Source: Leuconostoc lactis (GTDB taxonomy: Bacteria; Bacillota; Bacilli; Lactobacillales; Lactobacillaceae). From it: 64,000 nt of DNA. The notes beneath the pieces were generated by a model. That model was given only the letters and a program-made list of their open reading frames with translations. It ran no database searches and had not been told where the DNA came from. Location of the stretch: contig NZ_CP042420.1 of the NCBI RefSeq assembly GCF_007954625.1, positions 1,438,501 to 1,502,500 of the forward strand, written 5' to 3'. Below are positions 27,123-37,110 of this stretch, piece by piece. Each line of letters opens with the position of its first letter. Within the stretch, counting starts at the first letter, position 1. Both the position numbers and the translations under genes were made by a program.

Positions 27123-28007
27123 ATGCTCAAAACAAACTTAGAACGTATCTCAATAAAAGATGTGATTATGATTGCCATTGGTACCGGCCTATACGGTTGG
27201 GGACTAATCAATGTTAATATCCCCAACCGTTTGGCTGAAGGTGGTATATCTGGTATCACTTTGATTTTAAAAGCCCTATTCAATTGGAATCCGGCCTATA
27301 CAACTTTCATCTTAAATATTCCATTATTATTTATTGGCTACCGTATTCTCGGTCGGCGTGCCCTGATCTATACCATTTGGGGGATTACATCACTGTCAAT
27401 TTGGCTCTATATCTGGCAAGTGTTCCCGACACCACCAGCCCTGAATCAAGATATGCTAATTGCTGGTCTGATTGCCGGTATCGTTGCCGGTGCTGGTCTA
27501 GGAATTGTTTTCCGCTTTGGTGGAACATCTGGCGGAACTGATGTTGTGGCTCGCATTATGGAACAAAAATTTGGCATTCAAATTGGTCGAACCATGTTTG
27601 CATTGGATGCAGTGGTCCTACTTTTGTCCCTGGTCTACATTGATATTGTGCACATGATGTATACCTTGATCGCCTCATTCGTTTTTACTCAAGTCTTAGC
27701 ACTCACGCAACAAGGCGCTTATACGGCTCGGTCATTTATGATTTTCACGGACTATCCAGAAGAAATTTCACATGCCATTATGGCAGAATTAGAACGTGGG
27801 ACTAGTTTGTTAAAATCTGAAGGGGGTTATTCTCACCGCGAACAACGCGTTGTCTACGCTGTTGTCGACCCTTCCGAAGTCAATACAGTCCAACACATTA
27901 TTGAAGAAATTGATCCAAAAGCGTTTGTTTCAATCTTTACAGCGCAGGAACAATTGGGTGAAGGTTTCTCTTATCTACGCCCAAAGAAAAAATATTTTTT
28001 CTTCTAA
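27123..28007 (+). CDS. YitT family membrane protein
   Basis: This 294-residue protein has five to six N-terminal membrane spans with the family glycine-rich GGISGITLILKALF and FRFGGTSGGTDVVARIM, and the C-terminal cytoplasmic DUF2179 domain (GYSHREQRVVYAVV...PKAFVSIFTAQEQLGEGF). Function is unknown; some homologues affect ion or sugar homeostasis. GAGGAG lies ahead of the ATG. It is one of few plus-strand genes, divergent from the Ser-rich gene. Confidence 0.92.
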   Translation: MLKTNLERISIKDVIMIAIGTGLYGWGLINVNIPNRLAEGGISGITLILKALFNWNPAYTTFILNIPLLFIGYRILGRRALIYTIWGITSLSIWLYIWQVFPTPPALNQDMLIAGLIAGIVAGAGLGIVFRFGGTSGGTDVVARIMEQKFGIQIGRTMFALDAVVLLLSLVYIDIVHMMYTLIASFVFTQVLALTQQGAYTARSFMIFTDYPEEISHAIMAELERGTSLLKSEGGYSHREQRVVYAVVDPSEVNTVQHIIEEIDPKAFVSIFTAQEQLGEGFSYLRPKKKYFFF

Positions 28008-28036
28008 AAAAGGATGCCAATGGCATCCTTTTTTTA
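28003..28036. terminator. Bidirectional terminator between yitT-like and GNAT genes
   Basis: The stem AAAAAAGGATGCC / GGCATCCTTTTTT has a 3-base loop. It serves both converging genes. Confidence 0.9.
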
Positions 28037-28606
28037 GATTAGATTTTTTTGCATATGTGTATAGTGGTGCGAACCAATCATTAAGTCTCCTGTTGGCACA
28101 AACCCTAAACGTTGGTACAACGCCATTGCATCAGGATTTGAATCATCAACATTTAGGCCAATCACATGGCGATCTTCTTGTCGTGCCCGTGTTTCGGCGG
28201 CTTTCAGCAGCGCCTGACCAACACCTTGACCACGTGCCGAAGACGTGACAACGACAGAATCAATATACCATTCGTTCTCAAAGACTTCAGAATCCTCAAA
28301 CAACCACCGGTGATAACTATACTGATCAGCTAAAACAGTTTGCATTGCCGTGTCTAGCACGGGTTCATCAGTATCTGGATAACCAAACAAAACCCCAATG
28401 ACCTGACCGGCATCATCTTGTGCCACCAAAGCGCGTCGGTAGTGATAACGCGCCTGATCTGATTGCGTCACAGCCAAGCGCCAGGCTGTCTGCACATCAG
28501 CTACACTTAATTCATCATAAATCGCCAAATCCATGGCATCAAAAATTGTTTGTTCTAATTGTAAAATCGCATCTTGATCAGCTTGCGTTGCAGCGCGAAT
28601 TATCAT
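28034..28606 (-). CDS. GNAT family N-acetyltransferase
   Basis: This 190-residue acetyltransferase has the acetyl-CoA motif ARGQGVGQALLKAAE (about 126-140) and VDDSNPDAMALYQRLGFVPTG near the end. Acceptor is unknown. Its ATG overlaps the tex stop (ATGA), so it is translated with tex. Confidence 0.88.
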   Translation of the reverse strand: MIIRAATQADQDAILQLEQTIFDAMDLAIYDELSVADVQTAWRLAVTQSDQARYHYRRALVAQDDAGQVIGVLFGYPDTDEPVLDTAMQTVLADQYSYHRWLFEDSEVFENEWYIDSVVVTSSARGQGVGQALLKAAETRARQEDRHVIGLNVDDSNPDAMALYQRLGFVPTGDLMIGSHHYTHMQKNLI

Positions 28607-30798
28607 GCAGTACTTTCCTCCGGTTGGATCATCGTTAAGCCAATACGTTGGCGTTTTGTATCAATTTCAACCACCCAAACATCGACAATATCCCCAACGG
28701 CCACAATATCAGCCGGTGTTTTAACACGGTGTTTAGCTAGCCGAGAAATATGCACCAACCCATCGTGCTTCACGCCAAGATCCACAAAGGCGCCAAAATC
28801 AACGACATTACGCACCGTACCTTGCAGCTTCATGCCAGGCTTCAGATCATCAATGTGTAAAATATCTGACTTTAACAAGGCGCCAACCATTTCTGATCGC
28901 CCATCACGGCCTGGTTTTTGTAAACTTTCCACAATGTCATGCAGTGTTTGTACCCCAATACCTAGTTGATTAGCCGTTTCAATCGTATCTAGCAGGCGTA
29001 ACTTTTGATTAGCTGCTGGTGTGGTTAACTCATGGTGGGATACTTGGGCTAATGCCAACAATGCCTGAGCTGCGGCGTAACTTTCTGGGTGAATATCTGT
29101 ATTATCCAACACATTATCACCTGATACTATCCGTAAGAAACCAGCTGCTTGTTCGTACGCCTTTGGTCCCAAGCGTGGCACTTTTTTCAACGCCACGCGA
29201 GACTTAAACTCACCATTGGCCTCACGATAAGCAACAATATTTTGTGCTAACGTTTGGTTCAAACCCGCAATGTGGGTTAAGAGCGCCGCACTTGCAGTAT
29301 TTAAATTAACGCCCACTTGATTAACTGCTGTCTCCACCACTGCATCAACTTGTTCATCCAAAGCTTTCGTATTCAAATCATGTTGATATTGACCGACTCC
29401 GACGGATTTTGGATCAATTTTAATCAGTTCAGCCAGTGGATCCTGAATACGGCGACCAATGGAAATCGCTGATCGTTCTTCCACATGCAAATCAGGAAAC
29501 TCTTGACGCGCGGCATCGGATGCTGAATAGACTGAGGCGCCTGCTTCGTTCACAATGGCATATTTTACCCCTTGCGGTAAATTCGCCGCCACAAATTCTT
29601 CTGATTCACGGGATGCTGTGCCGTTACCAATAGCAACTAGTTGCACATTAAACGTCGTCACCAATGTCTTAAATATTTTAGCCGCATCCGCCCGTTGTTG
29701 GGCGTTGGCCGGCTTATGCGGATAGATCACTTGCTTTTTCAGGAATTTACCTTGCGCGTCAATGATTGCCAGCTTAGAACCAGTTCGGAACCCTGGATCA
29801 AAGCCCATCACAACCTGTCCCTTTAACGGTGCTTGCATAAGTAAGTGATATAAATTCTGACCGAAAACTTGAATCGCCTGTGCTTGGGCACCTTGCGTTA
29901 AGGTTTGGCGCACTTCACGTTCAACTGCGGGTTGAATAAAGCGCTTGTAGGCATCTTCAATCGCGCGTTGGAGCACCTGAAAACCTTCACCATCTGTTGC
30001 TTGTCCCTGACGCATTGTCGTTTGCATAAAATGATACATACGTGCTTCAGGAAAATCAATTTTAACAGATAGCACGCCATCCTTTTCACCACGATTAACA
30101 GCTAAAATACGGAACTGATTGTTTGTCAGCGTCTTGATGGGTTCACTAAACGCATAGTATTGCCCATAAACTTCTTGTGGGTCTTTTTCACGCCCACCAC
30201 GCTTTAACGTGGCCACTAAAACACCATCCCGTTGCATGCGTGTCCGCAGCCACTGTCGGTAGGTCGCATTTTCACCAATTTGTTCAGCTAAAATTTCGTG
30301 TAAACCAGCTTGCACAGCTGTGACTGTTGGCAAATCATCATTGATAAATTCAGCATAGTTGATTGGTGCCGTCAGGTCTGCCATCACGCGATCAGCTAAT
30401 GGTTGTAAGCCCATTTCTCGCGCAATCATGGCTTTTGTCCGCCGCTTTTGCTTATAAGGTAAATATAAATCTTCCACTGCTTGTAAAGTTGTTGCGGCTT
30501 GAATAGCTGCCTGTAATTGTGGATTTAATTGTTGTTGCTCATGAATCGCCTTTAATACCGTATGCTGACGGGCCACCAAGTCTTGCACTTTTTTAGCAGC
30601 TGCCTGAATATCACGAATTTGCACTTCGTCTAATTCGCCGGTCATTTCCTTACGATAACGTGCAATGAAAGGCACCGTTGCCCCATCATTTAATAATGTC
30701 AAAGTTGCTTGGGTTTGCTTTTGTGGCAAGCCTACGCCTGCTGCAACACGAGCTGCAAGCGCTGTTGCTGATAACTCGGTCAAAACTAATTCTGTCAT
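28603..30798 (-). CDS. tex: Tex-type RNA-binding transcription accessory protein
   Basis: Tex (731 residues) is a nucleic-acid binding factor of the YqgF/HhH/S1 type. It shows the helical N-terminal part VPFIARYRKEMTGELDE, the YqgF core VMGFDPGFRTGSKLAIID, VNEAGASVYSASDAAR, the HhH segment VGQYQHDLN to GLNQTLAQNIV, and a C-terminal S1 domain (LKPGMKLQGTVRNVVDFGAFVDLGVKHDGLVHIS). Length and order are normal. Confidence 0.95.
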   Translation of the reverse strand: MTELVLTELSATALAARVAAGVGLPQKQTQATLTLLNDGATVPFIARYRKEMTGELDEVQIRDIQAAAKKVQDLVARQHTVLKAIHEQQQLNPQLQAAIQAATTLQAVEDLYLPYKQKRRTKAMIAREMGLQPLADRVMADLTAPINYAEFINDDLPTVTAVQAGLHEILAEQIGENATYRQWLRTRMQRDGVLVATLKRGGREKDPQEVYGQYYAFSEPIKTLTNNQFRILAVNRGEKDGVLSVKIDFPEARMYHFMQTTMRQGQATDGEGFQVLQRAIEDAYKRFIQPAVEREVRQTLTQGAQAQAIQVFGQNLYHLLMQAPLKGQVVMGFDPGFRTGSKLAIIDAQGKFLKKQVIYPHKPANAQQRADAAKIFKTLVTTFNVQLVAIGNGTASRESEEFVAANLPQGVKYAIVNEAGASVYSASDAARQEFPDLHVEERSAISIGRRIQDPLAELIKIDPKSVGVGQYQHDLNTKALDEQVDAVVETAVNQVGVNLNTASAALLTHIAGLNQTLAQNIVAYREANGEFKSRVALKKVPRLGPKAYEQAAGFLRIVSGDNVLDNTDIHPESYAAAQALLALAQVSHHELTTPAANQKLRLLDTIETANQLGIGVQTLHDIVESLQKPGRDGRSEMVGALLKSDILHIDDLKPGMKLQGTVRNVVDFGAFVDLGVKHDGLVHISRLAKHRVKTPADIVAVGDIVDVWVVEIDTKRQRIGLTMIQPEESTA

Positions 30799-30918
30799 GT
30801 TTAAATTCCGTTACTCTCTTTTCGCTATTGCCTCATCTCATGATCAGACAACACCTTTCATTCTATCGTAAGTTACCCAAGCCAATCAAATCGATTCTAT
30901 TTTCAAGTTGTGACATGA

Positions 30919-32523
30919 CTAATCACGTAAATCCCCTTGACGATAACCAAGATAGCCTAGCCTAATCAACGCCAAGGCAATTGCTAATACAATACCCCAT
31001 GATCCCCAATCAATTGCCGATAACGGTGCTTGCGCAACCCACGAGCTCGGCATGACTTGAATTAACCATTCTGGCATTTTGAGCATTTTACCTAAATACA
31101 GCATATAAAAGTTAAGCCCTAAGACCAAATAAACCAATCGATACCACTTTGGCAACCACCCCAACAAAATTGCCGCTAAACCGACAAAAAATAGCAAAAT
31201 CGGGAACGCATTAACTGCCACCGCGTTAAATTTGGCAATCGTAATGGGCGTTGGCATCACAATCGCTTGAGCTACAAACATACTGTAAATGGCAGCAAGC
31301 CATGCACCCAATGTGAACAGCACCCCACTGCCAACATAACCGGCATATAGGCGTAATCGGCTAATTGAATGCGCACTAATTAAATCCATCGTGCCATTTT
31401 CTAAATCACGCTTAAAGCGACCAATGGCAATGAGCCCAGCGATACTGGCGACCGTGACTGGCATAATTAAAATGGTGTGCATGAAGACCAGCACAATTTG
31501 ATCACCAAGAAGCATCATTTTTGACGTGCCCAACAAATTTTTTAAGACAGCATTGTCGGCTGCTAGTTGCTTAATTTGATGAAAAATGGCGCCATAACTT
31601 ATCCCCAAAGTGCTTAACCCCAGTAACCAAATCACAAAGCTGCTCCGTTCTAAACGCACTTGTAAGCTAAGCCAGCCACGCAAAGATTTGGGTGCCGTCG
31701 CGGGTCCAACACTGATACTGACAAGACCTGTTCCCAAATCGCGCGTCGCTAACAACCACAGACTCCCACCAATGATCACGAGGCTTAAACATACTAATAA
31801 TATCACGGGTAGCCAATTGTTTGTCGCGCCAATTTGGCTCTTTTCCACCCAACCTAATGGTGATAACCAAGTGAGTTGCGGCTTGACGGTGTCTGTCACC
31901 ATGCGCCCAACAAACATCACACCAAAAATCAAATATCCCATGGCGGTCGCTAATCGTGCCTGACGTGCAAGCTGTGCGGTCAGCAGACCAATACTCATAA
32001 ACAATAAGCCACTACTCAATAGTCCCACCACAAATAACAGTGTCGCCGGCCAGGTAGCCCCATTTAATACCCGATAGGATATACCAGTTAAGGCAATCGC
32101 CACGTTGATGATCATCACTTCAATTAAGACGGCCACCGGTTGGGCAAATTTACCCACTGCGAGACTACGCAACAGCTCATTGACGCCTTTTTCTTCCTCA
32201 GCGCGTGTATTTTTAATCACCAGTTGGAAATTCATCACCACCATCATCATGATGGTAAATAATAACATTTCCCCCACTGCAATATCAAAGGTCGTATACG
32301 TCGTTAAGGGTGGTAATAAGCCAAAAAGTGCGACCATTGCCGGCGTTTTTAACGTTGTCACAATACTTTGTACTTGCGCAGGTGTCCCATAAATCTGGTT
32401 GTAAATGGCGGCAATAATCAAATTCAAGCCGCCGACAATCACAAACCAAATGGTCAAGACCAGCCAATCTTTTTTGAGGTAAAACCACGTCAACTGCGTG
32501 GTCTTTGCAAGATTATTGTTCAT
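30919..32523 (-). CDS. ABC-2 type exporter permease, about 12 spans
   Basis: This 534-residue integral membrane protein has two repeated blocks of about six spans, each starting with a cytoplasmic TWFYLKKDW- or VRLERSSFVIWL-like segment, as in permeases annotated for polyether/tetronasin-type antibiotic export. I use the ATG at 32523 (GGGG six bases upstream), which overlaps the ATPase gene by 11 bases; an ATG at 32535 lacks a spaced ribosome site. The cargo is unknown. No TetR-type regulator is adjacent, although such exporters often have one. Confidence 0.85.
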   Translation of the reverse strand: MNNNLAKTTQLTWFYLKKDWLVLTIWFVIVGGLNLIIAAIYNQIYGTPAQVQSIVTTLKTPAMVALFGLLPPLTTYTTFDIAVGEMLLFTIMMMVVMNFQLVIKNTRAEEEKGVNELLRSLAVGKFAQPVAVLIEVMIINVAIALTGISYRVLNGATWPATLLFVVGLLSSGLLFMSIGLLTAQLARQARLATAMGYLIFGVMFVGRMVTDTVKPQLTWLSPLGWVEKSQIGATNNWLPVILLVCLSLVIIGGSLWLLATRDLGTGLVSISVGPATAPKSLRGWLSLQVRLERSSFVIWLLGLSTLGISYGAIFHQIKQLAADNAVLKNLLGTSKMMLLGDQIVLVFMHTILIMPVTVASIAGLIAIGRFKRDLENGTMDLISAHSISRLRLYAGYVGSGVLFTLGAWLAAIYSMFVAQAIVMPTPITIAKFNAVAVNAFPILLFFVGLAAILLGWLPKWYRLVYLVLGLNFYMLYLGKMLKMPEWLIQVMPSSWVAQAPLSAIDWGSWGIVLAIALALIRLGYLGYRQGDLRD

Positions 32524-33415
32524 GCGCTGCCCCATCCTGATAATAAGTCAAAAAGATTTCTTCTAAAGTTGGTGGCGTTATGCGTAAATCTTTTAAACCA
32601 AATCGTGCTAATTGTTGGGTCACCGCCGCTAGCCCATCGTGCGAGACAGTAAAAGTCAGACGCTGACCGTCTTGTTTCAAGTTCGTTACCCCAGACATCG
32701 TGGCCAATCCAGTGGCATCTTCGGTTACAATCGCTAAGACATTCAGGTTGGCGATATGCTGCAAGTCTTGTAATTCGCCAGTTTCAATAATTTCGCCTTG
32801 TCGAATAATCGCAATTTGATCCGCTGTTTTCTCAACTTCATCTAAAATATGAGAACTTAACAACACCGCTTTATTGGCCGCTTTCAGCGCCAATACTTCC
32901 GACTGAAAATTAAGCGCCTGTAAGGGATCTAACCCGCTGGTTGGTTCATCAAAAATATATAAATCCACATCAGCAGAAAACGCGGCAATTAACGCCACCT
33001 TTTGGCGATTACCTTTGGAGTAAGTGCGCGCTTTTTTGGTTGGGTCAAGCGCAAACTTTTTAATCAACGTATCTGTTTTTGCCGTATGTTCGTGACCGCC
33101 CATCCGCAACAGCAAATCAATAATTTCACCGCCGGTTAAATTGGGCCACAAATAAACATCTCCTGGCACGTAAGCAATCCGTTGATGGGTGCCCACAATA
33201 TCTGTTAAAGCATCGTGGCCATTTAACGTCACTTGCCCAGATTTTGGTTTTAAGAGTCCCAAAATAGTACGAATCAGGGTTGATTTCCCCGCGCCATTTG
33301 GCCCCAGTAAAGCAAATACCTCACCTTGGTGAATCGTAAATGTGACTTGCTTTAAAACATGAAACCGACCAAAAAACTTGTCCAAGTTTTGCACCTGTAA
33401 AACGTCATTTGCCAT
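32513..33415 (-). CDS. ABC exporter ATP-binding protein
   Basis: The 300-residue ATPase has Walker A GPNGAGKST, Q-loop region RIAYVPGDVYLWPNL, signature-like YSKGNRQKVALIAA (in place of LSGGQ), Walker B LYIFDEPTSGLDPLQ, and the switch histidine LLSSHILDEVEKT, then a C-terminal regulatory part. The ATG at 33415 follows GGAG; a TTG at 33421 is possible. It pairs with the overlapping 12-span permease. Confidence 0.9.
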   Translation of the reverse strand: MANDVLQVQNLDKFFGRFHVLKQVTFTIHQGEVFALLGPNGAGKSTLIRTILGLLKPKSGQVTLNGHDALTDIVGTHQRIAYVPGDVYLWPNLTGGEIIDLLLRMGGHEHTAKTDTLIKKFALDPTKKARTYSKGNRQKVALIAAFSADVDLYIFDEPTSGLDPLQALNFQSEVLALKAANKAVLLSSHILDEVEKTADQIAIIRQGEIIETGELQDLQHIANLNVLAIVTEDATGLATMSGVTNLKQDGQRLTFTVSHDGLAAVTQQLARFGLKDLRITPPTLEEIFLTYYQDGAAHEQ

Positions 33416-33493
33416 CAGCAACTCACTCCAAATTTTCGCTATAATATGGCTTCATTTTGCGCCTTTCATCACGCGTTTGCAAGAAAAAAGGCC

Positions 33494-33530
33494 ATAAAAA
33501 AACGCCAGTAACAAATTCATGTTACTGGCG
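33494..33530 (-). terminator. Terminator of the folate operon
   Basis: A perfect 10-bp stem (CGCCAGTAAC / GTTACTGGCG) with an 8-base loop is followed on the minus strand by TTTTTT. It ends the folB-to-folP unit. Confidence 0.9.
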
Positions 33531-33552
33531 GGTAGGTAGATAGATACTACCC
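33530..33552. repeat. Second inverted repeat before the folate terminator
   Basis: GGGTAG and CTACCC flank an 11-base GATA-repeat-containing spacer, touching the terminator stem at 33530. On the RNA it would fold just upstream of the terminator. The rest of 33553-33608 shows no structure I can name. Confidence 0.4.
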
Positions 33553-33608
33553 AGTTGGTCACTAGTAGTATACCTTATTTTCCAAACGATAACAAGTTAA
33601 AAATGACA

Positions 33609-34676
33609 CTATTTTTGCCAAAAACTTTGCGCAATCGCGCGCACCACTTGGGTCATTTGCTTGGCTGATTGTACATCATGCACACGTAGAATGCGTGCAC
33701 CACGCTGAAACATTTCTGTTGCCGCCACCAATGACACATCCGCACGCGCCAACTTTGGCAAACCTAATAAAAACTTGGCCCAACCTTTGTTAGAAACGGC
33801 AGTCATAACTGGCCGTTGTAGGTCTTGTAAATGACCAATGGTATTCATCATTGCCAAATCCTGCGCAACATCAGAGTTTTTCGCGTAACCCACCCCAGGA
33901 TCTAACGCAATACGTTGTCGATCAATGCCCGCCGCAGTTAATTGCGCTAAATTATCTTCAAACCACGCATGCATTTCCGCTTGCAAGTTCACGACAGTTT
34001 CGCCACGTGGATTCCACATCGTTAACAGTCCAACTTGGTGGTCTGCCAGAAATGGTGCTTTCCGAGGGTCATCCAAAAAGCCATTCACATCATTGATAAT
34101 ATCAACGCCTAAGGCAACGGCGCGGACCATAACGTCATATTTATAGGTATCGACGGCAATCACAGCGTCAGGATATTGCGCCTTAATACCTGTGATAACC
34201 GGTGCAATGCGATCAATTTCTGCAGTTGGGGTTAATTCAAGACCAGCTGCTTCAAAGCCTGGTTTGGTCGTTTGCCCACCAACTTCAATCACATCTGCCC
34301 CTTTGGCTAACATCTCACCGGCTCGGGCCACCATCGTGTCAACATCCGCGACTTGGTCCCCGTTATAAAATGATTCCGGACTGACATTTAACACACCATA
34401 GATAATGCCATCGGCGTCATGCAAGGTTTTATCATTCACGACCCAGAGGTGATCAATCGCGACTAACCACTGTTGCAATTCAGGACTGGCAGTACGTTCG
34501 TGCAATGCGACAATCGCTCCGCGACTCAGCCAGTACGTATCATCGGTTAATGGGATCGCACTGTATTCCGCCAAACACTGTTGATCGGCAGCGGTGATCC
34601 GCCAAGCAGCCCCTTCGCCGCGCACAACCATTTGTGCTAACACCGGATTTTCTGTTGTGATTTGTTCAAAATGCAT
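33609..34676 (-). CDS. folP: Dihydropteroate synthase
   Basis: FolP joins pterin pyrophosphate and p-aminobenzoate; sulfonamides target it. The TIM-barrel part has IYGVLNVSPESFYNGD (usually NVTPDSFSDG), IEVGGQTTKPGFE, VDTYKYDVM, IINDVNGFLDD, LDPGVGYAKNSDVAQDL, and VSNKGWAKFLL. An N-terminal extension of about 90 residues before the barrel is seen in many lactobacillus FolP proteins. The ATG at 34676 follows GGAG and overlaps the xtp stop; a GTG at 34715 is possible. Confidence 0.93.
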   Translation of the reverse strand: MHFEQITTENPVLAQMVVRGEGAAWRITAADQQCLAEYSAIPLTDDTYWLSRGAIVALHERTASPELQQWLVAIDHLWVVNDKTLHDADGIIYGVLNVSPESFYNGDQVADVDTMVARAGEMLAKGADVIEVGGQTTKPGFEAAGLELTPTAEIDRIAPVITGIKAQYPDAVIAVDTYKYDVMVRAVALGVDIINDVNGFLDDPRKAPFLADHQVGLLTMWNPRGETVVNLQAEMHAWFEDNLAQLTAAGIDRQRIALDPGVGYAKNSDVAQDLAMMNTIGHLQDLQRPVMTAVSNKGWAKFLLGLPKLARADVSLVAATEMFQRGARILRVHDVQSAKQMTQVVRAIAQSFWQK

Positions 34677-35265
34677 GCCCAATTTTCTCCAATAACTGTT
34701 TTGCTGCGCGTCCACGATGCGAATAATGTACGCGTTCGGTCATTGGCATCTCAGCCAACGTCAAGCCATTTTCAGCTTCAAATAATGTATCAAAACCAGC
34801 TGAATAAGTTCCCCGCGGCGCTAACGCAAGCGTCACACCACCGCGACCGGTACTCTGATAAACAGCCCCTGTTGGCGTAAGCAATACAAACAACGCCGCC
34901 AAATTGGCCCCACGATCCATACCAGGTTGGTACAATCCTAGTAAATACGCATCCTCTTCTTGCATCGATTGAAAGCCCATCGCTTTAAAATCTCGCGCAA
35001 TCGTTAGGCCGAATTTGTCAGGGAAGGCCGCAAAAAATGCCCCCGTATCATCAGCTAAAATGAATTCATCGGGTAAAAATTGTTGGATAAACCGTGCTTT
35101 AACTAACGCATTCTCAAATTGATCATCCGTTGTTTCTGCCGGAAATGTTTTTTCTGGCATCAGTTCGCGATAATTCACGGCAGTCATGCCAAATGTGGCA
35201 AAAACAGCCACAATTTCGCGGGTTTTCGCCGAATTATTTGATGCAATCACAAGCCGATTAATCAT
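34666..35265 (-). CDS. RdgB/HAM1-type nucleoside triphosphate pyrophosphatase in the folate operon
   Basis: This 199-residue protein matches the Ham1/RdgB family: LVIASNNSAKTREI, DDTGAFF-like active-site acidic residues, FALRGANLAALF-type centre, and the C-terminal SHRGRAAKQLLEK. Housekeeping RdgB hydrolyses dITP/XTP. The copy in lactobacillus folate operons is thought to remove pyrophosphate from dihydroneopterin triphosphate, supplying the otherwise missing step between FolE and FolB. Here it overlaps folC and folP, and no folQ Nudix gene is present, which supports that role by context. Confidence 0.85.
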   Translation of the reverse strand: MINRLVIASNNSAKTREIVAVFATFGMTAVNYRELMPEKTFPAETTDDQFENALVKARFIQQFLPDEFILADDTGAFFAAFPDKFGLTIARDFKAMGFQSMQEEDAYLLGLYQPGMDRGANLAALFVLLTPTGAVYQSTGRGGVTLALAPRGTYSAGFDTLFEAENGLTLAEMPMTERVHYSHRGRAAKQLLEKIGHAF

Positions 35266-36530
35266 GAAAAACCTCCAACTACATTTAACGTATAAAATGA
35301 ACCCGCCACCACAATATATTGGCTTGATGACGTACGTTGTGCCATAGCATAAGCTAAGGGATCTTGGTCCATAACCGTCACAGGCAAGTTCGCATCAATC
35401 GCTTGAACGGCTTCGGCTAATGCTGTAGCCGATAACGCGCGTGGATTATTTGGCGTGACCGTGATCACCGCTGAAACCAAGGGTAATAAAATAGTAAGCA
35501 TTTGGTGGTAGTTTTTATCTGCTAATACCCCAAGGACCAAGATTGGCCGCTCCGGTAATGCCCAGTTCGTCAATGATGCCACGAGACCTTGCGCGGCATC
35601 TTCATTATGAGCACCATCCAATAGAATATGTCGCGTTTGATCGACTTGCATACGCCCTAACATTTGCGCCTGTGCTAGCCCGCGACGACGAGTTGCCACA
35701 TCAAACGTTACCTGTTCTCGCTGCTCTAGTGCCGCCAGAATTTGCCAGACCACGCTGAGATTACGACGTTGAAACGCCCCCACTAAACCAAGTTGGTAGT
35801 GTTCTCCAGCGACTGACACGGCTAAGCCGTCAGGCGTATCCTGGCACACCTTAACCGTCACTGGCTGCGCAGCCCAGATGGCCTGTTTAGCCTGGGTGGT
35901 CGTTTTTAAAATGTTTAACACTTCAGCTGGTTGTGCTAAATCACTGACAACTAACGCACCAGGCGTGATAAGATCAGCTTTATTTTGTGCAATTTCGGCC
36001 AGTGTTTGACCTAAAATATTTTGATGATCCAGACCAATTTCGGTGTAGGCGACTACGGCAGCTTGTCCCACCATGTGTGTCGCATCATCACGCCCACCCA
36101 AACCAGCTTCCAAAATGGCATAAGTCACGTGTTCGGCTTGGAACACCAACAATGCCACAATTGTCCACACTTCAAAGTAAGATAAATCGTCAATCGTCCG
36201 GTCATGAGCAACTAAAGCCTGTAGCAATTGATGATAAGCTGTCACCCAAGCTGCCTCGGTCACGAACTGACCGTTTAACCAAATTTGTTCACGGTCGTTA
36301 AACACTGCTGGACTGGCAAAATGCCCCACTGTCTCGCCATGTGCGCGTAAGACCTCACGCAACATCGCCCCAGTTGAGCCTTTCCCATTGGTACCCGCAA
36401 TTTGAATAATCGTCAAACCTTGATCTGGTTGTCCGACCCATTGCAAGACCGTGCGTAAAAATGTTAGCCGGTTGGGATCGAACACCCGCCAGCCTTTATC
36501 TAATTGTTGTTGAATAGTTTGATAAGTCAT
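35262..36530 (-). CDS. folC: Folylpolyglutamate / dihydrofolate synthase
   Basis: FolC adds glutamate to dihydropteroate and folates. The Mur-ligase-fold protein of 422 residues has IQIAGTNGKGST (P-loop), HFASPAVFNDREQIW, FEVWTIVALLVF, LEAGLGGRDDATH, and ILLDGAHNEDAAQGL. It starts at ATG 36530, five bases after the folE stop; no clear ribosome site is visible, so translation probably couples to folE. A GTG/other start further up would overlap folE. Confidence 0.93.
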   Translation of the reverse strand: MTYQTIQQQLDKGWRVFDPNRLTFLRTVLQWVGQPDQGLTIIQIAGTNGKGSTGAMLREVLRAHGETVGHFASPAVFNDREQIWLNGQFVTEAAWVTAYHQLLQALVAHDRTIDDLSYFEVWTIVALLVFQAEHVTYAILEAGLGGRDDATHMVGQAAVVAYTEIGLDHQNILGQTLAEIAQNKADLITPGALVVSDLAQPAEVLNILKTTTQAKQAIWAAQPVTVKVCQDTPDGLAVSVAGEHYQLGLVGAFQRRNLSVVWQILAALEQREQVTFDVATRRRGLAQAQMLGRMQVDQTRHILLDGAHNEDAAQGLVASLTNWALPERPILVLGVLADKNYHQMLTILLPLVSAVITVTPNNPRALSATALAEAVQAIDANLPVTVMDQDPLAYAMAQRTSSSQYIVVAGSFYTLNVVGGFS

Positions 36531-36534
36531 CTGA

Positions 36535-37110
36535 TTAACGCTGACTGACCCGACGGGCAAAACTATCCCGCAAAAAGGTATCGGTTTTTAATAAATCACG
36601 ATAAATTGACGTATTGGTTTGCGTCCCTGGTTGATTAATGCCACGCATTTCCATGCACATATGGCGCGCTGTGACGTTAACGGCCAACCCTTTGGGATGT
36701 ACAATACGTTGCATTTCATCTGCAATCAAATGGGTCAAATTTTCTTGTACACTTGGGCGGCGGCTCGCCCAATCTACCAAACGTGGTACCTTACTCAACC
36801 CAATAATTTCACCATCTGGTACATAGGCCACATCAACGGTACCAAAAAATGGTAATAAGTGATGCTCACACATTGAATAAAACGGGATGCCTTCGACAAC
36901 AACCATATCAGCATCTTGCGTGGTGTCAAATAATTTATAGTCGGAAAATTGCGTTTCACCGGTATGGGCAAAGATTTCGGCATGTGCTTTAACGACACGT
37001 TCAGGGGTCTCAATAACGCCTGAACGGTTTGGATCATCCCCAATTGCTGCCAATAAGTCGGTGACGCCTGTTTGCAGTTTCAAAATTTGTTCGTTATTAA
37101 ATGTTTTCAT
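36535..37110 (-). CDS. folE: GTP cyclohydrolase I
   Basis: FolE opens and rearranges GTP to dihydroneopterin triphosphate, the first folate step. The 191-residue protein has zinc ligands Cys-Glu-His-His in FYSMCEHHLLPFFG and the third ligand in ARHMCMEMRGI, plus GLSKVPRLVDWASRRPSVQE. It overlaps folK by 14 bases. Confidence 0.96.
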   Translation of the reverse strand: MKTFNNEQILKLQTGVTDLLAAIGDDPNRSGVIETPERVVKAHAEIFAHTGETQFSDYKLFDTTQDADMVVVEGIPFYSMCEHHLLPFFGTVDVAYVPDGEIIGLSKVPRLVDWASRRPSVQENLTHLIADEMQRIVHPKGLAVNVTARHMCMEMRGINQPGTQTNTSIYRDLLKTDTFLRDSFARRVSQR

